Below are positions 1 to 12,256 of a stretch of 64,000 bases of DNA, in pieces; the first letter of the stretch is position 1, and each line of letters starts with the position of its first letter. Below the pieces are notes generated by a model. That model searched no databases. It was not told the DNA's origin and was given only the letters and a program-made list of their open reading frames with translations. The DNA comes from Pelomonas nitida. GTDB taxonomy: Bacteria > Pseudomonadota > Gammaproteobacteria > Burkholderiales > Burkholderiaceae_C. Both the position numbers and the translations under genes were made by a program. Where the stretch lies: NCBI RefSeq assembly GCF_043555975.1, contig NZ_JBIGIA010000003.1, positions 62,001 through 126,000 of the forward strand, given 5' to 3'.

Positions 1-512
1 ATCAGCCCGGCGCGAGCCTTGGCATACAACCCCTTGGGATCGCGCGACTCACACACCGTCAGATCCGCGCTCATGTGCACTTCGACGAAACGCGACTCGC
101 CAACGATGGTGCGGGCCATGGCGCGGTCTTCTCGCCGTGGCGAGATCAGCGCACTGAAAACAATGAGCCCGGCTTCGTTCATCAACGAAGCGACCTCAGC
201 GGCGCGGCGGATGTTCTCCTGCCGATCGCGCGCGCTGAAACCCAGGTCGCGGTTGAGATGGTGGCGCAGGTTGTCGCCGTCCAGCACGAAGCTCAGGCTG
301 CCCCGTGCGAGCAGGCGGCGCTCCATTTCATAGGCCAGCGTCGACTTGCCGGCGCCGCTCAGGCCCGTCAACCACACCGTCGATGGCCGCTGCCGCAGAA
401 GCCGTGCGCGGTCCAGCGTCGACACCGTGCCCGCGTGCTTGAATATCTCTCTGCCGAGTGGCAACGCATCGACGAGCGGGGCGCCAGCGACACTGCCTGA
501 TGTTCGGCTCAT
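1..512 (-). CDS. cysC: Adenylylsulfate (APS) kinase, 3' end cut by window edge
   Basis: APS kinase phosphorylates adenylylsulfate to PAPS with ATP in cytoplasmic sulfate assimilation. The gene runs off the left edge, so only about 170 codons are present; the ATG is at 510-512. Visible are the P-loop GLSGAGKST (residues 50-58), the DGDNLRHHLN stretch (about 78-87), the following RDLGF..RDRQENIRR segment typical of APS kinases, and FVEVHMSADLTVCESRDPKG near the edge. The roughly 45 residues before the P-loop are a little longer than usual. It begins with its own ATG, so it is a stand-alone CysC or the N-terminal part of a longer protein, not the C-terminal half of a CysNC fusion. The identification is firm; the length is unknown. 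Confidence 0.9.
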   Translation of the reverse strand, partial: MSRTSGSVAGAPLVDALPLGREIFKHAGTVSTLDRARLLRQRPSTVWLTGLSGAGKSTLAYEMERRLLARGSLSFVLDGDNLRHHLNRDLGFSARDRQENIRRAAEVASLMNEAGLIVFSALISPRREDRAMARTIVGESRFVEVHMSADLTVCESRDPKGLYAKARAGL

Positions 513-680
513 GACATTTGCTCCGCACAAACGTTGTTATGCGAATATTTTGCGCAGGCGGGCACTCACGCGATAGCCCCGAAGATGGCATCAATTCGCA
601 ATTTGGCCGTTGGCGCCGCGAGCTTCGCTCGCCACCATGGTCAACGTTTGAACGAGACGTCAGATACGCCGCCGCAAACG

Positions 681-714
681 AAAAAGCCCGCTTTCACAGA
701 GAAAGCGGGCTTTT
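681..714 (-). terminator. Bidirectional intrinsic terminator between tRNA-Ser and cysC
   Basis: A 10-bp GC-rich stem (686-695 with 701-710) with a 5-nt loop is flanked by A-tracts on the left and T-tracts on the right, so it can end transcription in both directions. On the minus strand it lies about 45 bp behind the tRNA-Ser gene and probably ends that transcript. Confidence 0.8.
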
Positions 715-758
715 CGTGTTCTTCGCGAGACTTCAGAAAACGTCTCAGAACTTGTACT

Positions 759-851
759 TGGCGGAGTCGGAGGGATTCGAACCCTCGATGCAGGTTTTGC
801 CCACATACTCCCTTAGCAGGGGAGCACCTTCGGCCACTCGGTCACGACTCC
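759..851 (-). tRNA. tRNA-Ser, anticodon GCU
   Basis: Read on the minus strand, the 7-bp acceptor stem GGAGTCG/CGACTCC pairs 845-851 with 763-769. The discriminator is G (762) and CCA is encoded at 759-761. The anticodon loop CTGCTAA puts GCU at 815-817. The T-arm GGTTCGAATCC and a long variable arm (class II tRNA) confirm serine. A TATAGA -10-like hexamer lies on the minus strand at 867-872, which would start transcription about 9 nt before the tRNA; it is only 48 bp behind lysC. Confidence 0.97.
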
Positions 852-899
852 AGCAGAGCCTCGCATTCTATATCAAGAAAACGAGCCCGATTTGAAATT

Positions 900-2174
900 T
901 CAGGCGGCTGCCGCGTCCTGATCCAGATCGAAGGCCTTGTGCAGTGCGCGAACGGCCAGTTCCATGTACTTCTCGTCGATGACGACGCTGGTCTTGATCT
1001 CGCTGGTGGAGATCATCTGGATGTTGATGCCCTCTTCCGACAGCGACCGGAACATCTTGCTGGCCACGCCCACGTGCGAGCGCATGCCGATGCCGACGAT
1101 GGAGACCTTGCAGATCTTGGGATCGCCGACAACCTTGGCTGCGTTGGTGGCCGGGCCGACCGTGTTCTGCAGCAACTCCATCGTGCGCGCGTAGTCGTTG
1201 CGGTGCACGGTGAACGAGAAGTCGGTCTTCCCGTCCTGGGAGACGTTCTGGATGATGACGTCGATGTCGATGTTGGCCTCGGCCACGGGGCCCAGGATCT
1301 GGAAGGCGATGCCGGGCTTGTCGGGCACGCCCAGCAGCGTCACCTTGGCCTCGTCACGGTTGAAGGCAATGCCCGAAACGACGGCTTGTTCCATGTTTTC
1401 GTCCTCTTCAAAACTGATCAGGGTGCCGGACTTGGCTTCTTCGTTGATGTCGATGTCCCAGGGCGTGAAGCTGGACAGCACGCGCAGCGGCACCTTGTAC
1501 TTCCCGGCGAATTCCACCGAGCGGATCTGCAGGATCTTGGAGCCGAGCGAGGCCATCTCCAGCATCTCTTCGAAGCTGATGGTGTGCAGCCGGCGCGCTT
1601 CCGGGACGATGCGCGGATCGGTCGTGTAGACGCCGTCCACGTCGGTGTAGATGAGGCACTCATCGGCCTTCATCGCCGCAGCGATGGCCACCGCCGAGGT
1701 GTCGGAGCCGCCCCGGCCCAGCGTCGTGATGTTGCGATCCGCGTCGACGCCCTGGAAGCCCGCGATGACGACGACCTTGCCGGCCGCCAGGTCAGCCCGC
1801 ACCCGCTGGTCGTCGATGCTCTCGATGCGAGCCTTGGTGTAGGAAGAGTCGGTCGCGACCGGTACCTGCCAGCCGGTGTAGCTCACCGACGGAATGCCTT
1901 CGGCCTGCAGCGCGATCGCCAGCAAACCGACGGAGACCTGCTCGCCCGTGGCGGCAATCATGTCGAGCTCACGGTTGACGTCGGCCGTCACGCTGGCCGG
2001 CGACAGTTCCTTGGCCAGGCCGAGCAGACGGTTCGTCTCTCCGCTCATGGCCGATGGCACGACGACCAGTTGGTGGCCAGCACGCACCCATTTGGCGACG
2101 CGCTTGGCGACGTTGCGGATGCGATCGGTGGACCCCATCGAGGTGCCGCCGTACTTGTGGACGATCAGAGCCAT
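900..2174 (-). CDS. lysC: Aspartate kinase
   Basis: Aspartokinase (424 aa) phosphorylates L-aspartate, the first step towards lysine, threonine and methionine. It shows the amino-acid-kinase opening KYGGTSMGS (residues 7-15), the GRGGSDTS substrate loop (153-160) and YTDVDGVYTTDP (176-187). The C-terminal 160 residues hold the tandem ACT domains that bind feedback inhibitors in this family. Only 60 bp separate it from tilS upstream, so there is no room for a lysine riboswitch. The order tilS-lysC-tRNA-Ser is common in Burkholderiales. The ATG start is clear although no strong ribosome binding site precedes it. Confidence 0.97.
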   Translation of the reverse strand: MALIVHKYGGTSMGSTDRIRNVAKRVAKWVRAGHQLVVVPSAMSGETNRLLGLAKELSPASVTADVNRELDMIAATGEQVSVGLLAIALQAEGIPSVSYTGWQVPVATDSSYTKARIESIDDQRVRADLAAGKVVVIAGFQGVDADRNITTLGRGGSDTSAVAIAAAMKADECLIYTDVDGVYTTDPRIVPEARRLHTISFEEMLEMASLGSKILQIRSVEFAGKYKVPLRVLSSFTPWDIDINEEAKSGTLISFEEDENMEQAVVSGIAFNRDEAKVTLLGVPDKPGIAFQILGPVAEANIDIDVIIQNVSQDGKTDFSFTVHRNDYARTMELLQNTVGPATNAAKVVGDPKICKVSIVGIGMRSHVGVASKMFRSLSEEGINIQMISTSEIKTSVVIDEKYMELAVRALHKAFDLDQDAAAA

Positions 2175-3507
2175 GTGTTTGAGCGAAGGCTGAGGACGGA
2201 GCGGCCAGGAGGGCGCACTCGCAAACCTGGCATTTTATGCAAGCGGACCGCGCTCGCCTTCGCGCTGAGACAAGTCGGAGTCGTCCTGCCAGTGGATGGA
2301 GAGCTGCGGCTCATCTTGGCCGGCGAAGGCCCGGGCGTCCATGCCCAGGCCCGCGACGGCGACCACCTCACCTCGGGCGTCGACCAACACCGGGCCGTGG
2401 CGCCGCCACGGCGGCAGGCTCGCCTCCTGGCAGGCCTTCTTCAGCGCGCGCGGCACGGACGCGGGCGCGCGCTGGAACTGCTCGCCACCGCGTCGCGCCT
2501 GCTGCGTCAGCGCCGCCAACCGTGCCGGCGCAATGCCAGGCACGCCCGGCTCGACCCACCAACTGCCCCGCCATGCCGGCTGCACATGCCGGCCCGGCCT
2601 GCTGAGGTCGACGACAGACGGCGCCGGTGATGCGCCCGACTCGGCATGCCAGTACAAGCCATCTCGGTACGCATGCAGCATGCCGCCGGGTGCCGGCCAG
2701 CACAGCGTCGCACCCGGCCGCCATTCGGCCAGGATCCGAACGATCAGCGAGGCAGGTGCCAAGACCTGGCTGGCCAGCCACGCACGCAGCGCATTGCTCG
2801 CGCGGACCGGCGTCAGGCCGGCCAGTAACGCGAGGTCCAGCCGGTCAGCCGAACCCAAGCGCGCGAGGTCCTCAGCCGCCACCTCGGACGCCAACGCCTG
2901 GGCGTCCGCGGCCCAGCGTGCCGCCTGGGCCAGACCGGCCTCAGCAGCAGGAAATGCCGGCCACAACGCCTGCCTCAGCCGGTTGCGCGCATAGCGGCCA
3001 TCTTGATTGCTCGGGTCTTCGATCCAGCGCAGGCCGTGCTGCTCGGCATAGGCCCGGATGGCCGCACGCGGCCTGTCCAGCCAGGGGCGCCCCCAACACA
3101 AGCCGTTGCGCCATTGCAGGCGCGGCATACCGGCCAAGCCGGCCGTACCGGCGCCGCGCATGGCCTGCAGCAGAAAGGTCTCAGCCTGGTCCTGGCGGTG
3201 ATGCGCCAGCAGCAGCAGATCCGCGCCGGCCGCCATGGCCATGTCGTGCAGCGCCCGATAGCGGCCTTCGCGGGCCCAGGCCTCTACGCTGACGCCACGA
3301 CCGGGCTGACCACGGAGCCGCGTGATGCGAAACGCCGCCCCACATGCCGTCGCCACGCGTTCGCAGTGAGCCGCCCATTCCTCGGCCTGCGGCTGCAGGC
3401 CATGGTGCACGTGCAGCGCCACCGCCGGCGCTCCCGAGCGAGCGACCACATGCAACAGCGCCGTGGAGTCGAGGCCGCCGCTGAAGGCGACCGCGACGGG
3501 AGAGAAA

Positions 3508-4478
<971 letters not shown>

Positions 4479-4479
<1 letters not shown>

Positions 4480-5120
4480 CAGTAGTCCACGGGTAGCGGA
4501 TCGAGGCTGCGCCAAATGTACCAAACCGCCACGGAGCGGTACGGCGCCCAGGCGTCACCCACCTCGCGCGCCTCGGCGCGGGAGACGGGTTCACCGGAAA
4601 AATAGTTCTGGCTGATGCCCTTGAGCAGGCCGGCGTCGTCCAGCGGCATCACGTTGGGGCGCATCAGGTGGAAGATCAGGAACATCTCGGCCGTCCAGCG
4701 GCCGATGCCGCGAATGGCCACCAGTTCCTCGATGATGGCCTCGTCGTCCATCTGCGCCCACTGGCGCACATGCACGCTGCCGGCATCGAAATGCTCGGCG
4801 AGGTCACGCAGATAGTCGACCTTGCGCGCCGACAGGCCGGCGGCGCGCTGGCTCTCGACGTCGAGCGCGAGCACTGCGGCCGGCTGGAACTTGGGGCACA
4901 GCGCAACCCAGCGGTTCCACACCGACTGGGCCGACGCGACCGAGATCTGCTGGCCGACGATGGAGCGCGCGAGTGTCGCGAACGCATCGCCGCGACTTTG
5001 CAGGCGGGCCTCGCCGAACTGCGGGATGAGCTTGCGCAGCACCCGATCTCGCTTGATCAGGTGCCGGCAGGCGTCGTCCCAATAGTCCGGCGTGACCTCG
5101 ACAGGGGTCCGGGACGCCAT
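4479..5120 (-). CDS. DNA-3-methyladenine glycosylase II-type HhH-GPD protein
   Basis: Helix-hairpin-helix base-excision glycosylase (213 aa) of the AlkA/MAG type, which removes alkylated purines from DNA. Visible are FATLARSIVGQQISVASA (the early HhH-GPD helix), the hairpin VAIRGIGRWTAEMFLIF (about 139-155) and the catalytic-region LMRPNVMPLDDAGL with the aspartate expected of this superfamily. It lacks the extra N-terminal domain of E. coli AlkA (282 aa), like the short AlkA proteins common in Burkholderiales. Both ends overlap their neighbours as TGATG (cysS upstream, accA downstream), so it is translated from one message with housekeeping genes. Exact substrate range is not visible. Confidence 0.88.
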
Positions 5121-6493
5121 CAGCTCTTCACCCAGGTCGTGCCACCCGCGCCATCTTTGAGCGTGATGCCCTTCGCGGCCAGCTCGGCGCGGATCGCGTC
5201 GGCACCGGCGAAGTCTTTGGCGGCCTTGGCGGCGGCACGAGCGGCGATGCGCTCCTCGATCCAGGCCGACTCGTCGCCCGCAGAACCACCTTGCAGATAA
5301 GCGCGCGGCGCCTGCTGCAGGATGCCCAGCACGCCGGCAAGCGCCTTCAGCAGACCCGCCTTTTGCGGGGAACGGTCACGGTTGACCTCGTTGACCAGAT
5401 CGAACAACACCGCGATGGCGCCGGGCGTGCCGAAGTCCTCGTCCATGGCCGTCTTGAACGCGGCGGCATGCGGCTCGCTCCAGTCGATGGCCACCTCGGC
5501 GGGGACCACAGCGTCCAGCGCCGTGTAGAGCCTGGTGAGCGCCGTGCGGGCGTCTTCGAGGTGCGAGTCGCTGAAATTGAACGGCCGGCGGTAGTGCGTG
5601 CGCAGCATGAAGAAGCGCAGCGTCTCGCCATCGAACTTCTGCAGCACATCGCGGATGGTGAAGAAATTGCCCAGGCTCTTGGACATCTTCTCGCCATCGA
5701 CGTTCAGGAAGCCGTTGTGCAGCCAATAAGTGGCGAACGGGTAGCCGGCACCCTGGCTCTGCGCGATCTCGTTCTCGTGGTGCGGGAACTGCAGGTCGGC
5801 GCCGCCGCCGTGGATGTCGAAGCTCTCGCCCAGCAACGCGCAGCTCATCGCCGAGCACTCGATGTGCCAGCCTGGCCGGCCCTCGCCGAACGGCGCGGCC
5901 CATTTCGCATCGGCCGGCTCTTCGGCCTTGGCGGCCTTCCACAGCACGAAGTCCAGCGGGTCGAGCTTGCCGTCGTCGACGGCCACACGCTCACCGGCAC
6001 GCAGGTCGTCGACGCTCTTGCCGCTGAGCTTGCCGTAGCCATCGAACTTGCGCACGGCGTAGTTCACGTCACCGCCCTCGGCCCGGTAGGCCAGGCCGCG
6101 CGCTTCCAGCCGCTCGATCAGCGACAGCATCTGCGGCACGTACTCGGTGGCGCGCGGCTCGTGGTCGGGGCGCAGCAGACCGACGGCAGCGAAATCATCG
6201 TGCATCGCCGCCGTCATCTCTTCGGTGAGCTGGCGGATGGTGATGCCGCGCTCGACGGCGCGCTTGATGATCTTGTCGTCGATGTCCGTGACGTTGCGGA
6301 CGTAGGTGACCGCATAGCCGCTGGCGCGCAGCCAGCGGTAGATGACATCGAACGCCATGTTCATGCGCAGATGCCCCATGTGGCACAGATCGTAGACCGT
6401 GATGCCGCACACATACATGCGCACCTGGCCAGGCACGAGCGGCTTGAAGTCTTCGAAGGTGCGGCTGAGAGAGCTGTAGACGCGCAGGGACAT
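5120..6493 (-). CDS. cysS: Cysteinyl-tRNA synthetase
   Basis: Class I aminoacyl-tRNA synthetase (457 aa) that charges tRNA-Cys. It shows the HIGH-type box HMGHLRMN, the zinc-site cysteine in MYVCGITVYD, WHIECSAM and HGGGADLQFPHHENE, and the KMSKS loop in GEKMSKSLGNF. The ATG at 6491-6493 (MSLRVYSSLSRTFEDF) matches the family. An in-frame ATG at 6568 would add 25 residues encoded by a hairpin-forming leader and is rejected. The 3' end overlaps the glycosylase gene as TGATG. Confidence 0.97.
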   Translation of the reverse strand: MSLRVYSSLSRTFEDFKPLVPGQVRMYVCGITVYDLCHMGHLRMNMAFDVIYRWLRASGYAVTYVRNVTDIDDKIIKRAVERGITIRQLTEEMTAAMHDDFAAVGLLRPDHEPRATEYVPQMLSLIERLEARGLAYRAEGGDVNYAVRKFDGYGKLSGKSVDDLRAGERVAVDDGKLDPLDFVLWKAAKAEEPADAKWAAPFGEGRPGWHIECSAMSCALLGESFDIHGGGADLQFPHHENEIAQSQGAGYPFATYWLHNGFLNVDGEKMSKSLGNFFTIRDVLQKFDGETLRFFMLRTHYRRPFNFSDSHLEDARTALTRLYTALDAVVPAEVAIDWSEPHAAAFKTAMDEDFGTPGAIAVLFDLVNEVNRDRSPQKAGLLKALAGVLGILQQAPRAYLQGGSAGDESAWIEERIAARAAAKAAKDFAGADAIRAELAAKGITLKDGAGGTTWVKS

Positions 6494-6535
6494 GAGGAAC
6501 CGGGAACTGGGGGACAAGCCCTCCGCCAACAAGAA

Positions 6536-6564
6536 GCCCCGCTCAGGGGCCGGCCAGGCGGGGC
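6536..6564 (-). promoter_or_regulatory. Hairpin in the cysS leader, with an upstream -10 box
   Basis: On the minus strand a 7-bp GCCCCGC/GCGGGGC stem (558-564 with 536-542 of the 6 kb block) is followed by TTCTTGTT. A TATACT hexamer at 6580-6585 would start transcription near 6573, so the hairpin would be the first structure in the cysS leader. It could act as a weak terminator or attenuator. No -35 is convincing and no regulator is indicated. Confidence 0.35.
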
Positions 6565-6622
6565 TCATAGAATGAAATCAGTATACCGGCCGCCCCCGAG
6601 GCCGTTCCCCGCCACAACCCTC

Positions 6623-7141
6623 ATGCGCCTCCCCGCCCTCACCCTTGCGCTGCTGCTCGCTCTGGCAGCCGTGCCCGCCTGCGCCGACGATCTGACCAAC
6701 GCCCAACGCCTGTGGCTGGCCGGTCAGAAGACCCAGGCGATCGACCAGGTCGAGCAAGCCCTGACCCGCTCGCCAGACGACCTGCAACTGCGCTTCTCGC
6801 TGGGCGTCATGCGCATGGAGATGGGCGAACGCCCGCAGGCGCTGGCCATCTTCACGCGGCTGACGCAGGACTTCCCCGACCTGCCCGACCCATTCAACAA
6901 CCTCGCTGTGCTGCGCGCTGCCGCAGGCGAACTCGACGAAGCCAAGGACGCGCTGGAACAGGCGCTGCGCCTGCAGCCCGAGCATGCGCAGGCCCAGGAG
7001 AATCTGGGCGACGTGCTGGTTCGCCTGGCACTGCGGGCCTACCAGCGCGCGCAGAAACTCTCGCTGGCGCCTGGCGATGCGCTCGCCGGCAAGATCAACG
7101 GCGCGCTCGCCCTGACCCGCACCCTCAACAAGACACGCTGA
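6623..7141 (+). CDS. Secreted tetratricopeptide-repeat protein
   Basis: A 172-aa protein of unknown specific role. Residues 1-22 (MRLPALTLALLLALAAVPAC) form a signal peptide with cleavage likely near ACA-DD, so it should act in the periplasm. The rest is built of TPR helices: LWLAGQKTQAIDQVEQALTR, a second unit around LRFSLGVMRMEMGERPQALA, and a third around FNNLAVLRAAAGELDEAKDA. TPRs bind other proteins. The ATG at 6623 was chosen because it starts the signal peptide; an ATG at 6571 would add a charged, proline-rich prefix. It is one base from ppiA and probably cotranscribed with it. Confidence 0.8.
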   Translation: MRLPALTLALLLALAAVPACADDLTNAQRLWLAGQKTQAIDQVEQALTRSPDDLQLRFSLGVMRMEMGERPQALAIFTRLTQDFPDLPDPFNNLAVLRAAAGELDEAKDALEQALRLQPEHAQAQENLGDVLVRLALRAYQRAQKLSLAPGDALAGKINGALALTRTLNKTR

Positions 7142-7142
7142 C

Positions 7143-7706
7143 ATGACCAAGACCGCCCTGTTCCTGGCCGCCCTGCTGAGCGCCACGTGCGCCTCGGCCC
7201 AGACCGTGAAGCTCCAGACCAGCGAAGGCGACATCCGCATCGAGCTGAACGCCGAGAAGGCGCCCAAATCTGTTGCCAACTTTCTGCAATATGTGAAAGC
7301 AGGCCATTACAACGGTGTCATCTTCCACCGCGTCATCGGCAACTTCATGATCCAGACGGGCGGCTACGATGCCAAGCTGAACCAGCGCCCGACCAAGGCG
7401 CCGATTCCGCTGGAGTCCAGCAACGGCCTGTCCAACCTGCGCGGCAGCGTGGCGATGGCACGCACCAACGACCCCAACTCCGCCACGTCGCAGTTCTTCA
7501 TCAACGTGGTCGACAACGCCAACCTCGACGCGGACGTCGGTCGCATCGGCACGGGTTACGCGGTGTTCGGCCAGGTCGTCGACGGCATGGACGTCGTCGA
7601 CAAGATCCGCGCCACCGAAACGGCGCCGAAGAACATGTTCTTCCAGGATCTGCCCCTCAAGCCCATCTTCATCAACAAGGCCGTCATCGAGCCCGCAAAA
7701 AAATGA
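7143..7706 (+). CDS. ppiA: Periplasmic peptidyl-prolyl cis-trans isomerase (cyclophilin)
   Basis: Cyclophilin-type PPIase (187 aa) with a signal peptide (residues 1-19, ending CASA-Q), so it catalyses proline isomerisation in the periplasm. Core motifs: VANFLQYVKAGHYNGVIFHR, IGNFMIQTGG, the catalytic-pocket stretch SVAMARTNDPNSATSQFFIN, and YAVFGQVVDGMDVVD. It overlaps the next gene by four bases (ATGA) and forms a pair with the leaderless cyclophilin behind it, one protein for each compartment. Confidence 0.93.
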   Translation: MTKTALFLAALLSATCASAQTVKLQTSEGDIRIELNAEKAPKSVANFLQYVKAGHYNGVIFHRVIGNFMIQTGGYDAKLNQRPTKAPIPLESSNGLSNLRGSVAMARTNDPNSATSQFFINVVDNANLDADVGRIGTGYAVFGQVVDGMDVVDKIRATETAPKNMFFQDLPLKPIFINKAVIEPAKK

Positions 7707-8200
7707 GCCAAGTCAAACTGACCACCAACCACGGCGACATCCTGATCGAGCTGGACGCCGCCAAGGCGCCGCTGTCGGTCGCAAACTTCCTGCAATACGT
7801 GCGCAGCGGCCACTACGACGGCACGGTGTTCCACCGCGTCATCAAGGGCTTCATGATCCAGGGCGGCGGCTTCGAGGCCGGCATGAAGCAGAAGGCCACC
7901 GAGGCCCCCATCCAGAACGAGGCCAACAACGGCCTAAAGAACGCCCACTACACGCTGGCGATGGCGCGCACCAACGCCCCGCACTCGGCGACGGCGCAGT
8001 TCTTCATCAACACGACCAACAACGGCTTCCTGGACTTCAAGTCCGAAAGCCCGTCGGGTTGGGGCTATGCCGTGTTCGGCAAGGTTGTCCAAGGGCAGGA
8101 AGTGGTCGACAAGATCGAGAAGGTCAAGACAGCCGGCCGCGGCGGCCATGGCGACGTGCCCGTCGAGGACGTGGTCATCGAGAAGGCCGTCGAGGTTTGA
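7703..8200 (+). CDS. ppiB: Cytoplasmic peptidyl-prolyl cis-trans isomerase (cyclophilin)
   Basis: 165-aa cyclophilin without signal peptide (starts MSQVKLTTNHGDILIELD), the usual length of PpiB. FHRVIKGFMIQGGGFE, LAMARTNAPHSATAQFFIN and YAVFGKVVQGQEVVDKI give the catalytic fold. It is a diverged sister of the preceding secreted cyclophilin, presumably an old tandem duplication. Start ATG overlaps the ppiA stop (ATGA), and its own stop overlaps the lpxH start, so ppiA-ppiB-lpxH-mtfA should be one translationally coupled message. Confidence 0.95.
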   Translation: MSQVKLTTNHGDILIELDAAKAPLSVANFLQYVRSGHYDGTVFHRVIKGFMIQGGGFEAGMKQKATEAPIQNEANNGLKNAHYTLAMARTNAPHSATAQFFINTTNNGFLDFKSESPSGWGYAVFGKVVQGQEVVDKIEKVKTAGRGGHGDVPVEDVVIEKAVEV

Positions 8201-8943
8201 TCCACACGCTGACGGCGCCCGCGACCTGGCAGCAGGTGGACCTGCTGTCCGACCTGCACCTGGCGCCGGACACGCCGGCCACGCTCGCGCGGCTTGAACG
8301 CCACCTCGCCGAAACGCCGGCGCAGGCGGTGCTGTTGCTCGGCGACATCTTTGAAGTCTGGGTGGGCGACGACGCACGCCACGAGCCTTTCGAGGCCGGC
8401 GTCGTCACGATGTTGCGCGACGCCGCGAGGCGGCTGGACCTGTTCTTCATGGCCGGCAACCGCGACTTCCTCGTCGGCACGGACATGCTGGCCGACGCCG
8501 ACATGTCCGCCCTGCCCGACCCCACCGTGCTGAGCGCCTTCGGCCAGCGCTGGCTGCTGGCCCACGGCGATGCGCAATGCCTGTCGGACGCCGGCTACCA
8601 AGCCTGGCGCGCGACGAGCCGCTCCGCGGCCTGGCAGGCGGACTTCCTCGCCAAGCCGCTGGCCGACCGCCAGGCCTTCGGCAGGCAGGCCCGCGCACAA
8701 AGCCGCGCTTCGCAGGCCGCCCAACTGATGGGCATGGACCTCGATGCCGACGCCTGCCGCGCGCTGCTGCGCGAGGCCAACGCCGCGACGCTGATCCACG
8801 GCCACACGCACCGCCCGGCCGAGCACGACCTGGGGGATGGCCTGCGGCGCATCGTGCTGTCCGACTGGGACCTTGGCGCCGAGACCACGCGCGGGGACGT
8901 GATCCGCTTGTCAGCCGCCGGTCTGCAGCGCATCGCCCTGTGA
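8197..8943 (+). CDS. lpxH: UDP-2,3-diacylglucosamine diphosphatase
   Basis: LpxH (248 aa) hydrolyses UDP-2,3-diacylglucosamine to lipid X and UMP in lipid A synthesis at the inner membrane. It is a calcineurin-like metallophosphatase: DLLSDLHLA (D and H metal ligands, about 19-27), LLLGDIFEVWVGDD, MAGNRDFLVG, LLAHGDAQC and LIHGHTHRPAEHD near the C-terminus. No ATG lies ahead of the first metal motif. The TTG at 8197, overlapping the ppiB stop as TTGA, is the best start and gives the usual family length. The 3' end overlaps mtfA as GTGA. Confidence 0.92.
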   Translation: MIHTLTAPATWQQVDLLSDLHLAPDTPATLARLERHLAETPAQAVLLLGDIFEVWVGDDARHEPFEAGVVTMLRDAARRLDLFFMAGNRDFLVGTDMLADADMSALPDPTVLSAFGQRWLLAHGDAQCLSDAGYQAWRATSRSAAWQADFLAKPLADRQAFGRQARAQSRASQAAQLMGMDLDADACRALLREANAATLIHGHTHRPAEHDLGDGLRRIVLSDWDLGAETTRGDVIRLSAAGLQRIAL

Positions 8944-9716
8944 TCCTGAAGGCGCTCAGGAACTGGCGCGAGCAACGCGCCGCCCGCCGCCACGCCATCC
9001 CCGATGCGCTGTGGCAGCTCACGCTGCTGCGCTACCCCTTCCTGGCCCAGCGCAGCGACGACGACCTCGCCGAATTGCGCCGGCTGTGCAGCCTGTTCCT
9101 GTCGACCAAGGAGTTCCACGGTGTCGACGGCTTCGAGGTGACCGACGAAGTGGCCGTCGCCGTCGCGGCGCAGGCCTGCCTGCCGGTGCTGCGGCTGGGC
9201 CTCGACTGGTACGACAGCTTCGTCGGCATCGTCATGCATGCCGGCGAGGTCGTCGCGCAGCGCCGCGTCGAAGACGAGGACGGCATCGTCCACGAATACG
9301 ACGAAGAGCTGGCGGGCGAAGCGATGGAAGGCGGGCCGCTGATGCTGGCCTGGCGGGCCATCGCCGTCAGTGACGACCCAGCGGAATTCGGCGCCGATGC
9401 AGTCTTCAACGTCGTCATCCACGAGTTCGCCCACGTCCTCGACATGCGCGACGGCGTGGCCGATGGCGTGCCGCCGATGGACAGCGCCGAGCGCGAGCGA
9501 TGGATCTCCGTCATCGACGCCGAATGGGAGAAGTTCTGCGCGCGCATCGATGCCGGCGAGGACACGCTGATCGACCCCTACGGCGGCGAGGCCGTGGAGG
9601 AATTCTTCGCCGTGGCGGTGGAGGCCTTCTTCGTCGCACCGGCCGCCATGCGTGCCGAGGAACCGGCCATGTACGAGCTGCTGGCCGGATTCTTCAAACA
9701 GAACCCGGCCAGCTGA
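8940..9716 (+). CDS. mtfA: Zinc-dependent peptidase of the MtfA (Mlc titration factor) family
   Basis: 258-aa M90-family metallopeptidase, close in length to E. coli MtfA (265 aa), which binds the glucose-PTS regulator Mlc and has aminopeptidase activity. The zinc motif HEFAHVLDMRDG is present, with a further acidic helix VEEFFAVAVEAFF that supplies the third ligand in the family. The start is a GTG overlapping the lpxH stop (GTGA). Whether it acts on an Mlc-like regulator here cannot be judged, since no PTS gene is in view. It ends the ppiA-ppiB-lpxH-mtfA unit. Confidence 0.9.
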   Translation: MILKALRNWREQRAARRHAIPDALWQLTLLRYPFLAQRSDDDLAELRRLCSLFLSTKEFHGVDGFEVTDEVAVAVAAQACLPVLRLGLDWYDSFVGIVMHAGEVVAQRRVEDEDGIVHEYDEELAGEAMEGGPLMLAWRAIAVSDDPAEFGADAVFNVVIHEFAHVLDMRDGVADGVPPMDSAERERWISVIDAEWEKFCARIDAGEDTLIDPYGGEAVEEFFAVAVEAFFVAPAAMRAEEPAMYELLAGFFKQNPAS

Positions 9717-9724
9717 CCGAACGA

Positions 9725-9750
9725 AAAAAGGGACGCCGAGGCGTCCCTTT
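9725..9750 (+). terminator. Intrinsic terminator behind mtfA
   Basis: Stem GGGACGC (9730-9736) and GCGTCCC (9741-9747) with a 4-nt loop CGAG, followed by TTT and preceded by a run of A. It ends the ppiA-mtfA unit and can also work on the minus strand, about 180 bp beyond the end of clpA. Confidence 0.85.
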
Positions 9751-9787
9751 CTCCTTCCGCATTCTCTGCGGCCGTCGTGCATTTCTG

Positions 9788-9924
9788 CGGGCCGAGCGCC
9801 GGGCCGCTCCTTAGCCGGCCCGCTCTGGCGATGTGCTTGGGGCTCGATGCCGCAAGCATCGCCGTCCCCTCGGGGGACCGACCAGACTTGCCCGCGTTCA
9901 GCGGCGCAAGGCTGGGCGAGGGGC
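9788..9924 (-). repeat. Dispersed post-stop element, copy A (behind clpA)
   Basis: One of four related 118-137 bp elements here (others at 20015, 22184 and 35930). Read in the direction of clpA, it starts 7 nt after the clpA stop with GCCCCTCGCCCAG and ends in CGGCCCGCAG. It holds the GTCCCC-CGA-GGGGAC hairpin and the central long hairpin shared by all copies. In this copy one position of the central stem is changed without compensation (CCCC facing GGCT instead of GCCGC/GCGGC), so it may be a decaying copy. Confidence 0.85.
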
Positions 9925-9931
9925 CTCTACT

Positions 9932-12252
<2,321 letters not shown>

Positions 12253-12256
<4 letters not shown>

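Noticed and set aside
2175..2234. Lysine riboswitch ahead of lysC
   Set aside because: Only 60 bp separate lysC from tilS, far too short for that riboswitch.
534..2630. A 698-codon open frame on the plus strand crossing the tRNA-Ser and lysC region
   Set aside because: It runs through a terminator, a tRNA and the antisense of lysC and tilS, and has a low-complexity composition.
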